Assembly: GCF_003201195.1 (NCBI RefSeq) | Contig: NZ_QICQ01000004.1 | Location: forward strand, 1 to 64,000 | DNA from: Nitrosomonas eutropha | Lineage (GTDB): Bacteria > Pseudomonadota > Gammaproteobacteria > Burkholderiales > Nitrosomonadaceae | Direction: 5' to 3' | DNA: 64,000 nt | Shown here: piece after piece, positions 55,085 to 64,000 of the stretch | Layout: each line of letters starts with the position of its first letter | How positions within the stretch are numbered: the stretch's first letter is position 1 | The notes under the pieces: generated by a model | What the model was told of the DNA's origin: nothing | Databases searched by the model: none | What the model saw: the letters and a program-made list of their open reading frames with translations, nothing else | Program-made: the position numbers and the translations under genes

Positions 55085-56215
55085 ATGATTACATTGATAA
55101 TGTATATGACTTTGGCAGGCGTATTTTGCTGGTGGGCTATCCTGCTGGCTCCGTGGCGGGCCTGGAGTATTCGGGAACAGCTCGAACCTTCAATTGGTGT
55201 AGAAGTAAATCGGTTCTTCAGCGATGTCACAGTTCTGATTCCTGCACGTAATGAAGCACAGTTTATCGATCAGACTCTGAGCAAGCTTCAAGCTCAAGGT
55301 GAGGATTTGCGGATTATTGTAATTGATGATCAATCGGAAGATCGTACTGCAACCCTGGCGAAGAGACCAGGGATAGAGATTATCTCTGGTACAACCCCGC
55401 CTAAAAACTGGAGTGGAAAGTTATGGGCGTTGGATCAGGGGCTGCAGCAGGTGCGTACGCAGTATACTTTGTTGCTGGATGCAGATATCAGCTTGTCACC
55501 TGGTATTTTGGAGGCTTTGTTAAATAAGGCGCATCAGGAAAATTTATCGCTAGTGTCGTTAATGGCTGAGCTGCCAGTCAAGCGTTTCTCCGAACACCTG
55601 CTGGTGCCAGCTTTTATATTTTTCTTCAAACTGTTATATCCATTTAGGCTATCTAATAAACCAGAGTCCCGTATGGCTGCTGCTGCGGGCGGGTGCATTC
55701 TGGTCAAAACCAGTGTGCTGAAATCTATTAATGCTTTTACCAGTATTCACAATGCGCTAATTGATGACTGTACGCTGGCCGCTTTGGTTAAACAGGCCGG
55801 TTTTAAAACCTGGATCGGACTTAGTCATGCTGTTCAAAGTCATCGAGGCTATGACAGTCTCGCTGCCATCTGGAACACCGTTGCCCGTACTGCATTTACG
55901 CAACTGCATTATTCATTGTTGCTGCTGTTTCTGTGTACGTTGATCATGACCAGTATGTTCTGGTGCGCGCCATTGTCTGCGATTATTTATGCGGATAAGA
56001 TTTTTGTGGCCAGCAGTGTGCTTACCTGGCTGGCCATGCTGATTGTTTATACACCCGTACTCAGATTTTATCGAAGCTCGCTACTCTGGGGTGTCGCATT
56101 GCCTGTAACTGGCACGCTATACCTGCTGATGACCTGGACATCTGCGTTCAGATACTGGCGAGGAATACGGGCTCACTGGAAAAATCGACGCTATGAAGCT
56201 TCTGAACACAACTAA
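55085..56215 (+). CDS. hpnB: Hopanoid-associated glycosyltransferase HpnB
   Basis: This 376-residue membrane glycosyltransferase (GT2 fold) has an N-terminal helix at about 2-22. The nucleotide-sugar domain shows VTVLIPARNEAQFIDQTLSK, VIDDQSEDRT and LLLDADISLSPG (DxD-type). PPKNWSGKLWALDQGLQQ is characteristic of HpnB, and several C-terminal helices follow (about 275-360). HpnI is the alternative hopanoid glycosyltransferase, but the GKLWA and VARTAFTQLHYS blocks fit HpnB. It is expected to modify the hopanoid side chain; the exact sugar is unknown. It overlaps hpnM by 23 bases. Confidence 0.88.
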   Translation: MITLIMYMTLAGVFCWWAILLAPWRAWSIREQLEPSIGVEVNRFFSDVTVLIPARNEAQFIDQTLSKLQAQGEDLRIIVIDDQSEDRTATLAKRPGIEIISGTTPPKNWSGKLWALDQGLQQVRTQYTLLLDADISLSPGILEALLNKAHQENLSLVSLMAELPVKRFSEHLLVPAFIFFFKLLYPFRLSNKPESRMAAAAGGCILVKTSVLKSINAFTSIHNALIDDCTLAALVKQAGFKTWIGLSHAVQSHRGYDSLAAIWNTVARTAFTQLHYSLLLLFLCTLIMTSMFWCAPLSAIIYADKIFVASSVLTWLAMLIVYTPVLRFYRSSLLWGVALPVTGTLYLLMTWTSAFRYWRGIRAHWKNRRYEASEHN

Positions 56216-56825
56216 CAGAGTATTTAAGCTATTGGTGGTTGCCATGCTGGTGATGACTGCTGCTGGATTGCAGGCAGAGTCATCTAAAAGCGATGGTACC
56301 GAGGTGGTGATTACTCTGCAGAATGGTTTGATCCAGGCTATGCAACAGGGCCAGAAAATTGGCTATAGCGGTCGCCTGAAGCTTCTTACCCCCATCATTC
56401 AACAGACACATGATCTTGCAGCAATTATCCGTTCTGTGCTGGGCGCGCACTGGGCAAAACTCAACTCTGATCAGCAGCAGGCTATTAGCCAGGCATTTCA
56501 GGAAAACAGCATTGCGACCTACGCAGACCGGTTTAGCCAGTATGATGGCGAGCAGTTCAAAATTGTTGAACGGACACAGCTTCCGCGAGGACGGATACTG
56601 GTTCGCAGCCAACTCATTCGTACCGATGGTAATCCTGTTAATTTTGATTATGTGATGAACAAGACCAGTGGAGGCTGGCGCATTATCAATATTGTAGTTG
56701 ATGGAGTTAGCGATCTGGCCTTGAAACGGGCTGAATACAACGCCGTGTTGCAAAAAAATGGTATCGCCGCCCTGATTGATATGCTGGAACAAAAAACTGC
56801 TTATATTGAGCAGAGCCATCAGTAA
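56193..56825 (+). CDS. hpnM: Hopanoid-associated periplasmic transport protein HpnM (MlaC/Ttg2D family)
   Basis: The 210 residues start with a signal peptide (about 1-28, LLVVAMLVMTAAGLQA). The rest is a MlaC-type lipid-binding domain (IQQTHDLAAIIRSVLGAHWA, QQAISQAFQENSIATYADRF, GWRIINIVVDGVSDLALKRA). Such proteins ferry lipids across the periplasm; the HpnM subgroup is found with hopanoid genes. It overlaps hpnB by 23 bases, so coupling is likely. HpnN, the usual RND partner, does not follow, as gyrA is next after 69 bases. Confidence 0.85.
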   Translation: MKLLNTTNRVFKLLVVAMLVMTAAGLQAESSKSDGTEVVITLQNGLIQAMQQGQKIGYSGRLKLLTPIIQQTHDLAAIIRSVLGAHWAKLNSDQQQAISQAFQENSIATYADRFSQYDGEQFKIVERTQLPRGRILVRSQLIRTDGNPVNFDYVMNKTSGGWRIINIVVDGVSDLALKRAEYNAVLQKNGIAALIDMLEQKTAYIEQSHQ

Positions 56826-56894
56826 TTCTTGCGCAGCAGTTGCTTCGCCCGTATGGGTATAACCTGAATATTTCACCACTAAAGTAGTTTATAC

Positions 56895-59441
56895 ATGGAA
56901 CAATTCGCAAAGGAAACATTGCCCGTCAGTCTTGAGGATGAGATGAAGCGCTCTTACCTCGATTATGCGATGAGCGTTATCGTAGGACGAGCCTTGCCTG
57001 ATGTGCGTGATGGGTTGAAACCGGTACACCGGCGTGTGCTTTACGCCATGCATGAACTATCCAATGATTGGAACCGGCCATATAAAAAATCTGCACGTAT
57101 CGTTGGTGATGTGATTGGTAAGTATCACCCGCATGGTGATACAGCTGTCTATGACACGATCGTGCGTATGGCACAACCTTTTTCTCTGCGTTACATGCTG
57201 ATAGACGGGCAGGGTAATTTTGGCTCGATTGATGGCGATAATGCAGCAGCTATGCGCTACACCGAAATCAGAATGTCGCGTATTGCCCATGAGTTGCTGG
57301 CCGACCTGGATAAAAATACTGTTGATTTTGGCCCCAACTATGATGGCTCCGAACAGGAGCCATTGATTCTGCCGGCAAAAATACCCAACTTGCTGATTAA
57401 TGGTTCATCCGGTATTGCGGTGGGTATGGCAACCAACATCCCGCCTCATAATATCAGCGAAGTGATTGATGCTTGCTTGCTATTGCTAAGTGATCCAGAT
57501 ATCGATATCGCTGGGTTGATGGCTTGTATTCCGGCCCCCGATTTTCCAACTGCCGGCATCATTTACGGTATATCTGGTATCAAGGATGGATACCAGACTG
57601 GAAGAGGGCGCGTCATTATGCGTGCCCGAACGCATTTTGAAGAGCTCGATAAAGGAAATCGCCACAGCATCATTATCGATGAATTACCTTATCAGGTGAA
57701 CAAGGCCAATCTATTGGTACGTATCGGAGAGCTGGTAAGAGATAAAAGGATAGAGGGTATTTCAGATTTGCGCGATGAATCGGATAAATCCGGTATGCGC
57801 GTGGTCATTGAACTCAAGCGTGGAGAGGTACCTGAGGTTATCCTGAACAATCTGTACAAAGAGACGCAGATGCAGGATACATTTGGCATAAATATGGTGG
57901 CGCTGGTCGATGGACAGCCGCGTTTGCTCAATCTGAAGCAGATGCTGGATTATTTCCTACGTCATCGTCGCGAAGTTATAACACGGCGCACCGTATTTGA
58001 ACTCAGGAAAGCGCGGGAACGTGGCCATTTACTGGAAGGATTGGCAGTCGCGTTATCTAACGTCGATGAGATTATTGCCTTGATCAAGGCAGCCCCGACT
58101 CCGGCTGAAGCTAAAAGAGGATTGATGGCCAGAACATGGCGGTCATCCCTAGTTGAAGAAATGCTCCGCCGTGCAATGATTGATGCAGCCGCATTTCGTC
58201 CTGAAACACTGGCAACCGGGTTCGGGATGTCAAACCAGGAATATCGCTTATCCGATGCGCAAGCCCAGGCGATTCTTGATCTCAGGTTGCAACGTCTTAC
58301 CGGACTGGAGCAGGAAAAAATTGTCTCCGAGTATAAAGAGATACTGGATAAAATTCGGGACCTCCTCAATATGTTGGCAAATTCAGAACGTATCACTGCT
58401 ATTATTATTGAAGAATTGACGGCTATCAAAGGGCAGTTCGGCGATCCCAGGCGCAGTGAGGTAGTGATCGATGCACAAGATTTAAGTACGGAAGATCTGA
58501 TTACACCCACTGATATGGTAGTGACTCTGTCACACGCAGGCTACATTAAATCTCAGTTGCTTGACGATTACCAGGCACAGAAACGTGGAGGACGTGGTAA
58601 GCAAGCGATTACTACTCGCGAGGATGATTTCATTGATAATCTGTTTATTGCCAATACCCATGATTTTATCCTGTGTTTCTCCAGCCTCGGGCGGGTTTAC
58701 TGGATAAAGGTATACAACGTGCCGCAAGGCAGCCGTACTTCCCGCGGCAGGCCCATTAATAACCTTGTCCCATTGGAACAGCATGAAAAGATCAATGCTG
58801 TTCTGCCGGTCAAGTCATTTGATGATACCCGCTACGTATTTATGGCAACTGCTGGTGGTACAGTCAAGAAAACACCGTTATCAGAGTTTTCCCGGCCACG
58901 GACCAATGGGATCATTGCGGTCGCTCTGGATGAAGGGGATTATCTGATTGGTGTTGCGCTTACCGAAGGCAAGCATGACGTCATGCTTTTTTCTGATGCA
59001 GGCAAGGCAATGCGTTTCGATGAAAATGATGTGCGCCCGACCGGACGTAATGCGCGCGGGGTCAGGGGCATGAAGCTTGGGGCAGAACAAAAAGTTATCT
59101 CTCTGCTGGTTGCAGATAGTGAAAATATGACAGTATTGACCGCAACTGAGAATGGTTATGGAAAACGCACCTCCATTACTGAATATACCCGGCATAACCG
59201 AGGTACTCAGGGTATGATCGCGATCAATACCAATAAACGTAATGGTAAAGTTGTCGCTGCGCAACTCGTTGAACCCAATGATGAAATCATGTTAATTACC
59301 ACTGGAGGTGTCATGATTCGTACTCGTGTCAGTGAAATTCGTGAAATGGGCCGGGCAACTCAGGGGGTTATACTGATTAATCTGGATGCCGGCGAGAAAC
59401 TTGCTGGACTGGAAAGAATCGTTGAAACGGATGAGAACTAA
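56895..59441 (+). CDS. gyrA: DNA gyrase subunit A
   Basis: The 848-residue subunit has catalytic Y122 in [14 protein letters not shown], and the breakage-reunion core begins [20 protein letters not shown]. The quinolone-determining region reads [12 protein letters not shown], with Thr83 and Asp87 in E. coli numbering, where E. coli has Ser83. The coiled-coil arm and the six-bladed C-terminal domain follow, with the GyrA-box [12 protein letters not shown] near residue 555-570. It cuts and religates DNA to add negative supercoils with GyrB. It heads the run gyrA-serC-serA-pheA-hisC, with 17 bases to serC. Confidence 0.97.
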   Translation: MEQFAKETLPVSLEDEMKRSYLDYAMSVIVGRALPDVRDGLKPVHRRVLYAMHELSNDWNRPYKKSARIVGDVIGKYHPHGDTAVYDTIVRMAQPFSLRYMLIDGQGNFGSIDGDNAAAMRYTEIRMSRIAHELLADLDKNTVDFGPNYDGSEQEPLILPAKIPNLLINGSSGIAVGMATNIPPHNISEVIDACLLLLSDPDIDIAGLMACIPAPDFPTAGIIYGISGIKDGYQTGRGRVIMRARTHFEELDKGNRHSIIIDELPYQVNKANLLVRIGELVRDKRIEGISDLRDESDKSGMRVVIELKRGEVPEVILNNLYKETQMQDTFGINMVALVDGQPRLLNLKQMLDYFLRHRREVITRRTVFELRKARERGHLLEGLAVALSNVDEIIALIKAAPTPAEAKRGLMARTWRSSLVEEMLRRAMIDAAAFRPETLATGFGMSNQEYRLSDAQAQAILDLRLQRLTGLEQEKIVSEYKEILDKIRDLLNMLANSERITAIIIEELTAIKGQFGDPRRSEVVIDAQDLSTEDLITPTDMVVTLSHAGYIKSQLLDDYQAQKRGGRGKQAITTREDDFIDNLFIANTHDFILCFSSLGRVYWIKVYNVPQGSRTSRGRPINNLVPLEQHEKINAVLPVKSFDDTRYVFMATAGGTVKKTPLSEFSRPRTNGIIAVALDEGDYLIGVALTEGKHDVMLFSDAGKAMRFDENDVRPTGRNARGVRGMKLGAEQKVISLLVADSENMTVLTATENGYGKRTSITEYTRHNRGTQGMIAINTNKRNGKVVAAQLVEPNDEIMLITTGGVMIRTRVSEIREMGRATQGVILINLDAGEKLAGLERIVETDEN

Positions 59442-59458
59442 TTCAACCCGGTGACACA

Positions 59459-60565
59459 ATGAGGAAAATATACAATTTCAGTGCAGGACCGGCTGTTTTG
59501 CCGGAGGAAGTATTGGAACAGGCTCGCGAGGAAATGCTGGACTGGCATGGTAGTGGCATGTCGGTCATGGAGATGAGTCATCGCGGGAAAGAATTCATGT
59601 CCATAGTAGATAAAGCCGAATCCGATTTGCGTGAGTTGGCGAATATTCCCGCTAACTACAAAGTACTCTTTCTTCAGGGAGGGGCGTCCAGTCAGTTTGC
59701 CGTGGTGCCGATGAATCTGCTTGAAGGAAATACTCAAGCAGATTATGTTCATACCGGCCAATGGTCAAAAAAAGCCGCCTCTGAGGCGGGTCAATACTGC
59801 TCTGTTCATATCACTGCATCATCGGAACAAGATGGCTTCAACTCCGTTCCCCCGCTGGAACAATGGCATATTTCATCTGATACAGCCTATGTGCACTATA
59901 CGCCCAACGAAACGATCGGTGGAGTTGAATTCCAGTGGACGCCTGATTTATCTGTGGCCCCTGGTGGCAATGGCAATATTCCCTTGGTCGCTGATATGTC
60001 GTCCAATTTCCTGTCGCGGCCATTTGATGTCAGTAAATTCGGGTTGATTTACGCCGGAGCACAGAAAAATGTGGGCCCGGCCGGGCTGGTGATCGTGATT
60101 ATCCGAGAAGATTTGCTGGCTATTCCGCCGCTTCCCCGGACTCCCACCATGTACCGCTACAAAACGCATGCGGATCAGGCCTCAATGTACAATACACCGC
60201 CCACTTATGCCATTTACATCATGGGGCTGGTCATGGAATGGTTAAAAAAACAGGGTGGATTGGTTGCGATCGAACAGCGTAATATCGCCAAGGCTAAACT
60301 GATCTATGATCTGATTGATGCTAGTAGTTTCTACCATTGTCCGGTCAGCCGATCAGATCGATCGAGGATGAATATTCCATTCACACTAAGTGATTCCGGT
60401 CTTGATGAGGTATTCCTGAAACAGGCGCAGGCACATGGATTGCTTCAGTTGAAAGGGCACCGATCAGTCGGTGGCATGCGTGCTTCAATCTATAATGCCA
60501 TGCCATTGGAAGGGGTGCAGACACTGGCGACATTCATGCGGGAATTTGAGAAAAACCATGTCTGA
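59459..60565 (+). CDS. serC: Phosphoserine aminotransferase
   Basis: The 368-residue PLP enzyme of class V starts YNFSAGPAVLPEEVLEQARE. The PLP-lysine lies in GLIYAGAQKNVGPAGL (about residue 203). Other family blocks are WHGSGMSVMEMSHRGKEF and GHRSVGGMRASIYNAMPLEG at the end. It makes 3-phosphoserine from phosphohydroxypyruvate (and serves pyridoxal synthesis). It overlaps the next gene, serA, by 8 bases. Confidence 0.97.
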   Translation: MRKIYNFSAGPAVLPEEVLEQAREEMLDWHGSGMSVMEMSHRGKEFMSIVDKAESDLRELANIPANYKVLFLQGGASSQFAVVPMNLLEGNTQADYVHTGQWSKKAASEAGQYCSVHITASSEQDGFNSVPPLEQWHISSDTAYVHYTPNETIGGVEFQWTPDLSVAPGGNGNIPLVADMSSNFLSRPFDVSKFGLIYAGAQKNVGPAGLVIVIIREDLLAIPPLPRTPTMYRYKTHADQASMYNTPPTYAIYIMGLVMEWLKKQGGLVAIEQRNIAKAKLIYDLIDASSFYHCPVSRSDRSRMNIPFTLSDSGLDEVFLKQAQAHGLLQLKGHRSVGGMRASIYNAMPLEGVQTLATFMREFEKNHV

Positions 60566-61775
60566 AGATATTCAGAAAATCTGCAAAGTTCTTACGCTAA
60601 ACTCGATTGCTTCGGTCGGACTCAAGCGTTTACCTGCCAATATTTTTCAGATCAGTAGTGATATTTCCGATCCTGATGTGATACTGGTACGTTCCCATAA
60701 CATGCACGATATGGACATACCCGTAAGTGTGATTGCAATCGGTCGTGCCGGTGCTGGAACAAACAATATTCCCGTCAACCAGATGAGTGCACGCGGTATC
60801 CCAGTTTTTAATACACCTGGGGCTAATGCTAATGCAGTCAAGGAACTCGTGCTGGCAGGGATGTTAATGGCATCACGTAATCTGATACCGGCTTTGCGTT
60901 TTGTTGAAGCGCTGGAAGGAGATGATCAATCCTTTCATTTGCAGGTTGAAGCAGGTAAAAAACAGTTTTCCGGACTGGAGCTGCCAGGGCGGACATTGGG
61001 TGTTATTGGCCTTGGCAAGATCGGGCGACCTGTGGCGGATGCTGCAATCAAACTCGGGATGAAGGTGTTGGGCTATGACCCGAAAATCACGATCGATTCA
61101 GCATGGAGCTTGTCTGCAGAAGTACAAAGAGCTAATCAGATTGAAGATTTGGTGCGCCGCAGCAATTTTATTTCATTACATGTGCCGCTTAATGAATCTA
61201 CTCGGCATCTGATCAACGGCCCACTGATATCTCATATGCAGAAAAATACAATTCTGCTTAATTTTTCGCGTAATGCCATCGTTGATGAAGATGCTGTACT
61301 GGCTGGTATCAAGAGTGGAATTATCAAAAATTATGTTTGTGATTTTCCTGATCAGAAATTGAAGCAGCAACCGGCAGTTATCACCTTACCTCACCTGGGC
61401 GCCTCTACGCATGAAGCGGAGGAAAATTGCGCCATGATGATTGCTGACCAGATCATGGATTATATAGCTCACGGTAATATCAGTTATACCGTCAATTTTC
61501 CGGATGTTGTCATGGAGCGTGGAACTCCGTTCCGGGTTGCCGTGGCTAATGCCAATGTCCCTAATCTGCTGGGGCAAATATCAACCCGCATGGCGGATAT
61601 CGGCCTAAATATTCATAATATGATCAATAAATCCCGTGGGGAAATGGCTTATACACTGGTCGATACTGACAGGGCTGTTCCGCCGGAAATCATTAATGCA
61701 ATTGCCCAGATTACGGGTGTGTTAATGGTTCGTTATCTGCCTGTTTCAGTACCTTCCGAGCCTGAACGAGTGTAA
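60558..61775 (+). CDS. serA: D-3-phosphoglycerate dehydrogenase, short ACT-type
   Basis: The product has 405 residues from ATG 60558, inside the last codons of serC; the longer frame is rejected. The NAD-binding motif LGVIGLGKIGRPVADAAIKL is near residue 150. Catalytic Arg/Glu/His are carried by LLNFSRNAIVDEDA (Arg position), GIIKNYVCDFPD and LPHLGASTHEAEEN. The C-terminal ACT domain (about 330-405, VANANVPNLLGQISTRMADI) is the usual site of serine feedback. It oxidises 3-phosphoglycerate, the step before SerC, so the overlapped pair makes two consecutive reactions. The intermediate supply comes from pgk. Confidence 0.93.
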   Translation: MSEDIQKICKVLTLNSIASVGLKRLPANIFQISSDISDPDVILVRSHNMHDMDIPVSVIAIGRAGAGTNNIPVNQMSARGIPVFNTPGANANAVKELVLAGMLMASRNLIPALRFVEALEGDDQSFHLQVEAGKKQFSGLELPGRTLGVIGLGKIGRPVADAAIKLGMKVLGYDPKITIDSAWSLSAEVQRANQIEDLVRRSNFISLHVPLNESTRHLINGPLISHMQKNTILLNFSRNAIVDEDAVLAGIKSGIIKNYVCDFPDQKLKQQPAVITLPHLGASTHEAEENCAMMIADQIMDYIAHGNISYTVNFPDVVMERGTPFRVAVANANVPNLLGQISTRMADIGLNIHNMINKSRGEMAYTLVDTDRAVPPEIINAIAQITGVLMVRYLPVSVPSEPERV

Positions 61776-61814
61776 AGCAGAAAATCCAGCCGCAATCTTA
61801 TTAAATCCCTATTG

Positions 61815-62873
61815 ATGACGGAACAGCTTACACAACTGCGCAATGAAATCGATGCAATCGACGATGAATTGCTCCGATTGATTAATACCCGTGCACGGCT
61901 TGCGCAACAGATTGGTCGACAGAAATCCGGCACGGCTTATCGCCCTGAGCGTGAGTCACAAATCTTTTCTCGTTTGCAGCAAGCAAATTCGGGGCCATTA
62001 CGAGATGAGCATATCGTGCATTTGTTTACCGAAGTCATATCAATCTGTCGTGCACTGGAAGAGCCTTTAGTTGTTGCTTATCTTGGGCCACAGGGTACAT
62101 TCTCGGAAGAAGCAGTGACCAAACGTTTTGGCAGCGCGGTTACCTCAATACCCTGCAGTTCAATTGACGATATTTTTCGCAAGGTTGAATCCGGTGCAGC
62201 TAATTACGGTGTTGTACCAGTCGAAAATTCGACTGAGGGGGCAGTCGGCAGAACAATGGACTTGTTGTTACTGACGCCCTTGAAGATATGTGGCGAACTT
62301 CAGCTGCCCATCCATCAGTGCCTGATGGCACAGCACGCCGATCTGGCTTCTATTCGAAGAGTTTATTCACATCCGCAATCATTTGCACAATGTCAGGCAT
62401 GGCTCAATGAAAATCTGACTGCCGCTGATCGTATCAATGCTGCCAGCAATGCAGATGCTGCCCGTCAGGTTGCAGCAGATAGCAGCGCCGCTGCGATTGC
62501 CGGGAAGAAAGCTGCTGAAGTATTCGGACTGAAGATCTGTGCCACCAATATCGAGGATAGTCCGAATAATACGACACGATTTCTGGTGGTAGGTATGCAG
62601 GAAGTGGCGCCCTCCGGAAAAGATAAAACCTCACTGGCCATGGCCACGCATAATCGACCTGGTTCAGTCCATGAGCTTCTGGCGCCCTTTGCACAACATT
62701 GTGTCAGTATGACGCGTCTGGAATCGCGCCCTTCACGCGCCAGTCTGTGGGAATATGTTTTCTTTACGGATATTGAAGGGCATCAGGAAGATGAAAACGT
62801 AGCCAGGGCACTTCAGATGCTGCGCGACAATGCAACCTTTCTGAAGGTTTTCGGCTCTTATCCTGCAGCGTAA
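61815..62873 (+). CDS. pheA: Bifunctional chorismate mutase / prephenate dehydratase
   Basis: The product has 352 residues from ATG 61815. The AroQ chorismate-mutase helix bundle is at about 1-85 (LRNEIDAIDDELLRLINTRA, AQQIGRQKS). The prephenate dehydratase domain runs about 90-270 (YLGPQGTFSEEAVTKRFG, VPVENSTEGAVGRTMDLLL, with the TRF motif in NTTRFLVVG). The ACT domain at the end contains NRPGSVHELLAPFA and ESRPSR, the phenylalanine-binding motif. It makes phenylpyruvate from chorismate and is likely feedback-inhibited by Phe. hisC follows after 20 bases. Confidence 0.96.
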   Translation: MTEQLTQLRNEIDAIDDELLRLINTRARLAQQIGRQKSGTAYRPERESQIFSRLQQANSGPLRDEHIVHLFTEVISICRALEEPLVVAYLGPQGTFSEEAVTKRFGSAVTSIPCSSIDDIFRKVESGAANYGVVPVENSTEGAVGRTMDLLLLTPLKICGELQLPIHQCLMAQHADLASIRRVYSHPQSFAQCQAWLNENLTAADRINAASNADAARQVAADSSAAAIAGKKAAEVFGLKICATNIEDSPNNTTRFLVVGMQEVAPSGKDKTSLAMATHNRPGSVHELLAPFAQHCVSMTRLESRPSRASLWEYVFFTDIEGHQEDENVARALQMLRDNATFLKVFGSYPAA

Positions 62874-62893
62874 ATTAATTAATTCCTGAATGT

Positions 62894-64000
62894 TATGAAC
62901 CTTTTTGAACTGGCACCGGAATATATCCGGGCAATCCAACCCTATCAGCCGGGTAAACCGATATCGGAACTGGTCAGAGACCTTGGTCTGGATAAAAATG
63001 AAGTCATTAAACTGGCTTCCAACGAGAATCCATTGGGAACCAGTCCGTTGGCAAGAGAAGCGATGATTCAGGCGCTTAGTGAGTCTGCACGGTATCCAGA
63101 TGGGAGTGGTTTTGAACTAAAAGTGGCTTTATCTGATCGTCTGGGTGTATCTGCCGAGCAAATCGTGCTGGGCAACGGCTCCAATGATGTACTTGAGCTT
63201 GCTTCCCGCATCTTTCTGCGGCCCGGTACAAGTGCAATTTATTCCCAGTATGCTTTTGCCATATATCCGCTCTTGGTTCAGGCAGCAGGTGCCAGAGGCA
63301 TTACTGTTCCTGCCAGAAATTATGGGCACGACCTGGAAGCCATGCTGGATGCTATTACACCAGAAACACGCATCATATTTATTGCGAATCCTAATAATCC
63401 GACCGGCACCTTGTGCGATGCCAGAGATCTATTGCGTTTTATAGAACGTGTTTCGCCGGATGTACTTGTTATTCTGGATCAAGCTTATGATGAATATCTG
63501 CCAGAAGCGAACAAGACCAACAGTGTCGCATGGTTGAAAAATTTCCAGAATCTGGTTATCACGCATACTTTCTCCAAGGCTTATGGTCTGGCCAGCGTAC
63601 GTGTTGGTTTTGCACTGGCGCATGCTGATATTGCCAATCTGATGAACCGTATCCGACAGCCTTTCAATGTCAACAGCATTGGTTTGGCGGCTGCTCAGGC
63701 AGCACTCGACGATGTTGAATTTGTCAAACTTTCCTACATGACAAACCGGACCGGTATGCAGCGGATGATCGCTGGTTTGGATCGACTGGGTGTCGGCTTT
63801 ATCCCTTCTTTTGGTAATTTTGTCAGTATCCAGATTGACGGTCATCAGGCCGATACCCTGAAAATTTATAAAAGTCTGTTGCAGCAAGGGGTCATTGTGC
63901 GTCCATTGGGTAATTACGGCATGCCCAATCATTTGCGGGTGACTATCGGGATTGAGGAAGAAAACAAGAGATTCCTGTATGCGCTGGAACAAGCGTTGAA
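62894..64000 (+). CDS. hisC: Histidinol-phosphate aminotransferase, 3' end cut by window edge
   Basis: ATG 62894 starts a frame open to the window end (369 codons, no stop yet). It is a class I/II PLP aminotransferase: [20 protein letters not shown] at the start, PNNPTGTL near residue 160, PLP-lysine in [20 protein letters not shown] (about residue 227), and the terminal Arg in [20 protein letters not shown]. HisC acts in histidine synthesis. In the gyrA-serC-pheA-hisC context of betaproteobacteria this copy (hisC2) often also transaminates aromatic keto acids, consistent with its place after pheA. Probably only a few codons are missing. Confidence 0.93.

Noticed and set aside
57962-58510. 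182-codon open frame antisense to gyrA
   Set aside because: It is a Ser/Arg-rich shadow of a highly conserved coding region with no ribosome site.
63429-63992. 187-codon open frame antisense to hisC
   Set aside because: hisC is clearly coding in the other strand and frame, and the antisense product has no recognisable family.

Overview
The window looks like a chromosome segment of a betaproteobacterial ammonia oxidiser of the Nitrosomonas type. This is an inference. It rests on the overall character of the proteins, a Calvin-cycle/glycolysis block (tkt-gap-pgk-pyk-fba), a hopanoid gene group, an argS-SPOR-dsbA block and the betaproteobacterial order gyrA-serC-(serA)-pheA-hisC. No amo, hao or rRNA gene lies in the window, so the genus is not proven here.

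Layout. 1-3.7 kb is a decaying accessory locus. It holds the end of an IS3-family element, an unusual peptidoglycan amidase with a cationic glycine-rich N-terminal region, an amidohydrolase broken by an in-frame stop, and a sigma-54 activator broken by a one-base frameshift. 4-14.9 kb is housekeeping: dinB, tRNA-Leu(CAG), rnr-rlmB, tonB-exbB-exbD with a Fur-like palindrome upstream, then rng, maf, rlmH, rsfS and nadD. 14.9-20.7 kb is folD-aceE-aceF (pyruvate dehydrogenase E1 and E2 without E3) and a small membrane protein. 20.9-27.1 kb is argS, a SPOR protein, dsbA, a STAS protein and a bifunctional (p)ppGpp enzyme.

27.1-29.5 kb is a scrapyard around tRNA-Leu(CAA). It contains a dead IS5-family transposase, the C-terminal tail of a tyrosine recombinase, a second IS5-family fragment and a shattered EAL domain. 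An Hsp20 gene and a small lipoprotein follow. 30.8-41.1 kb carries gatCAB and the rod-shape cluster mreBCD-mrdA-rodA-rlpA. mreB contains a run of ten G.

41.2-45.4 kb is a compact cbb3-type oxidase operon on the minus strand: subunit I, CcoO, a monohaem cytochrome c, a SCO protein and a membrane protein. Subunit I has an extra N-terminal segment resembling the assembly protein CcoS, so it may be a natural CcoS-CcoN fusion. 46-53.3 kb is the carbon-metabolism block. 53.5-56.8 kb holds tRNA-Ser(UGA) and the hopanoid genes hpnH, hpnB and hpnM. 56.9-64 kb is gyrA followed by the serine/phenylalanine/histidine aminotransferase group, with hisC running off the window end.

The strongest points for a second look are the N-terminally extended oxidase subunit I, the inactivated amidase/sigma-54 locus, the tRNA-Leu decay zone, the G10 tract in mreB, and the hexamer repeat between the Fur-like site and tonB.
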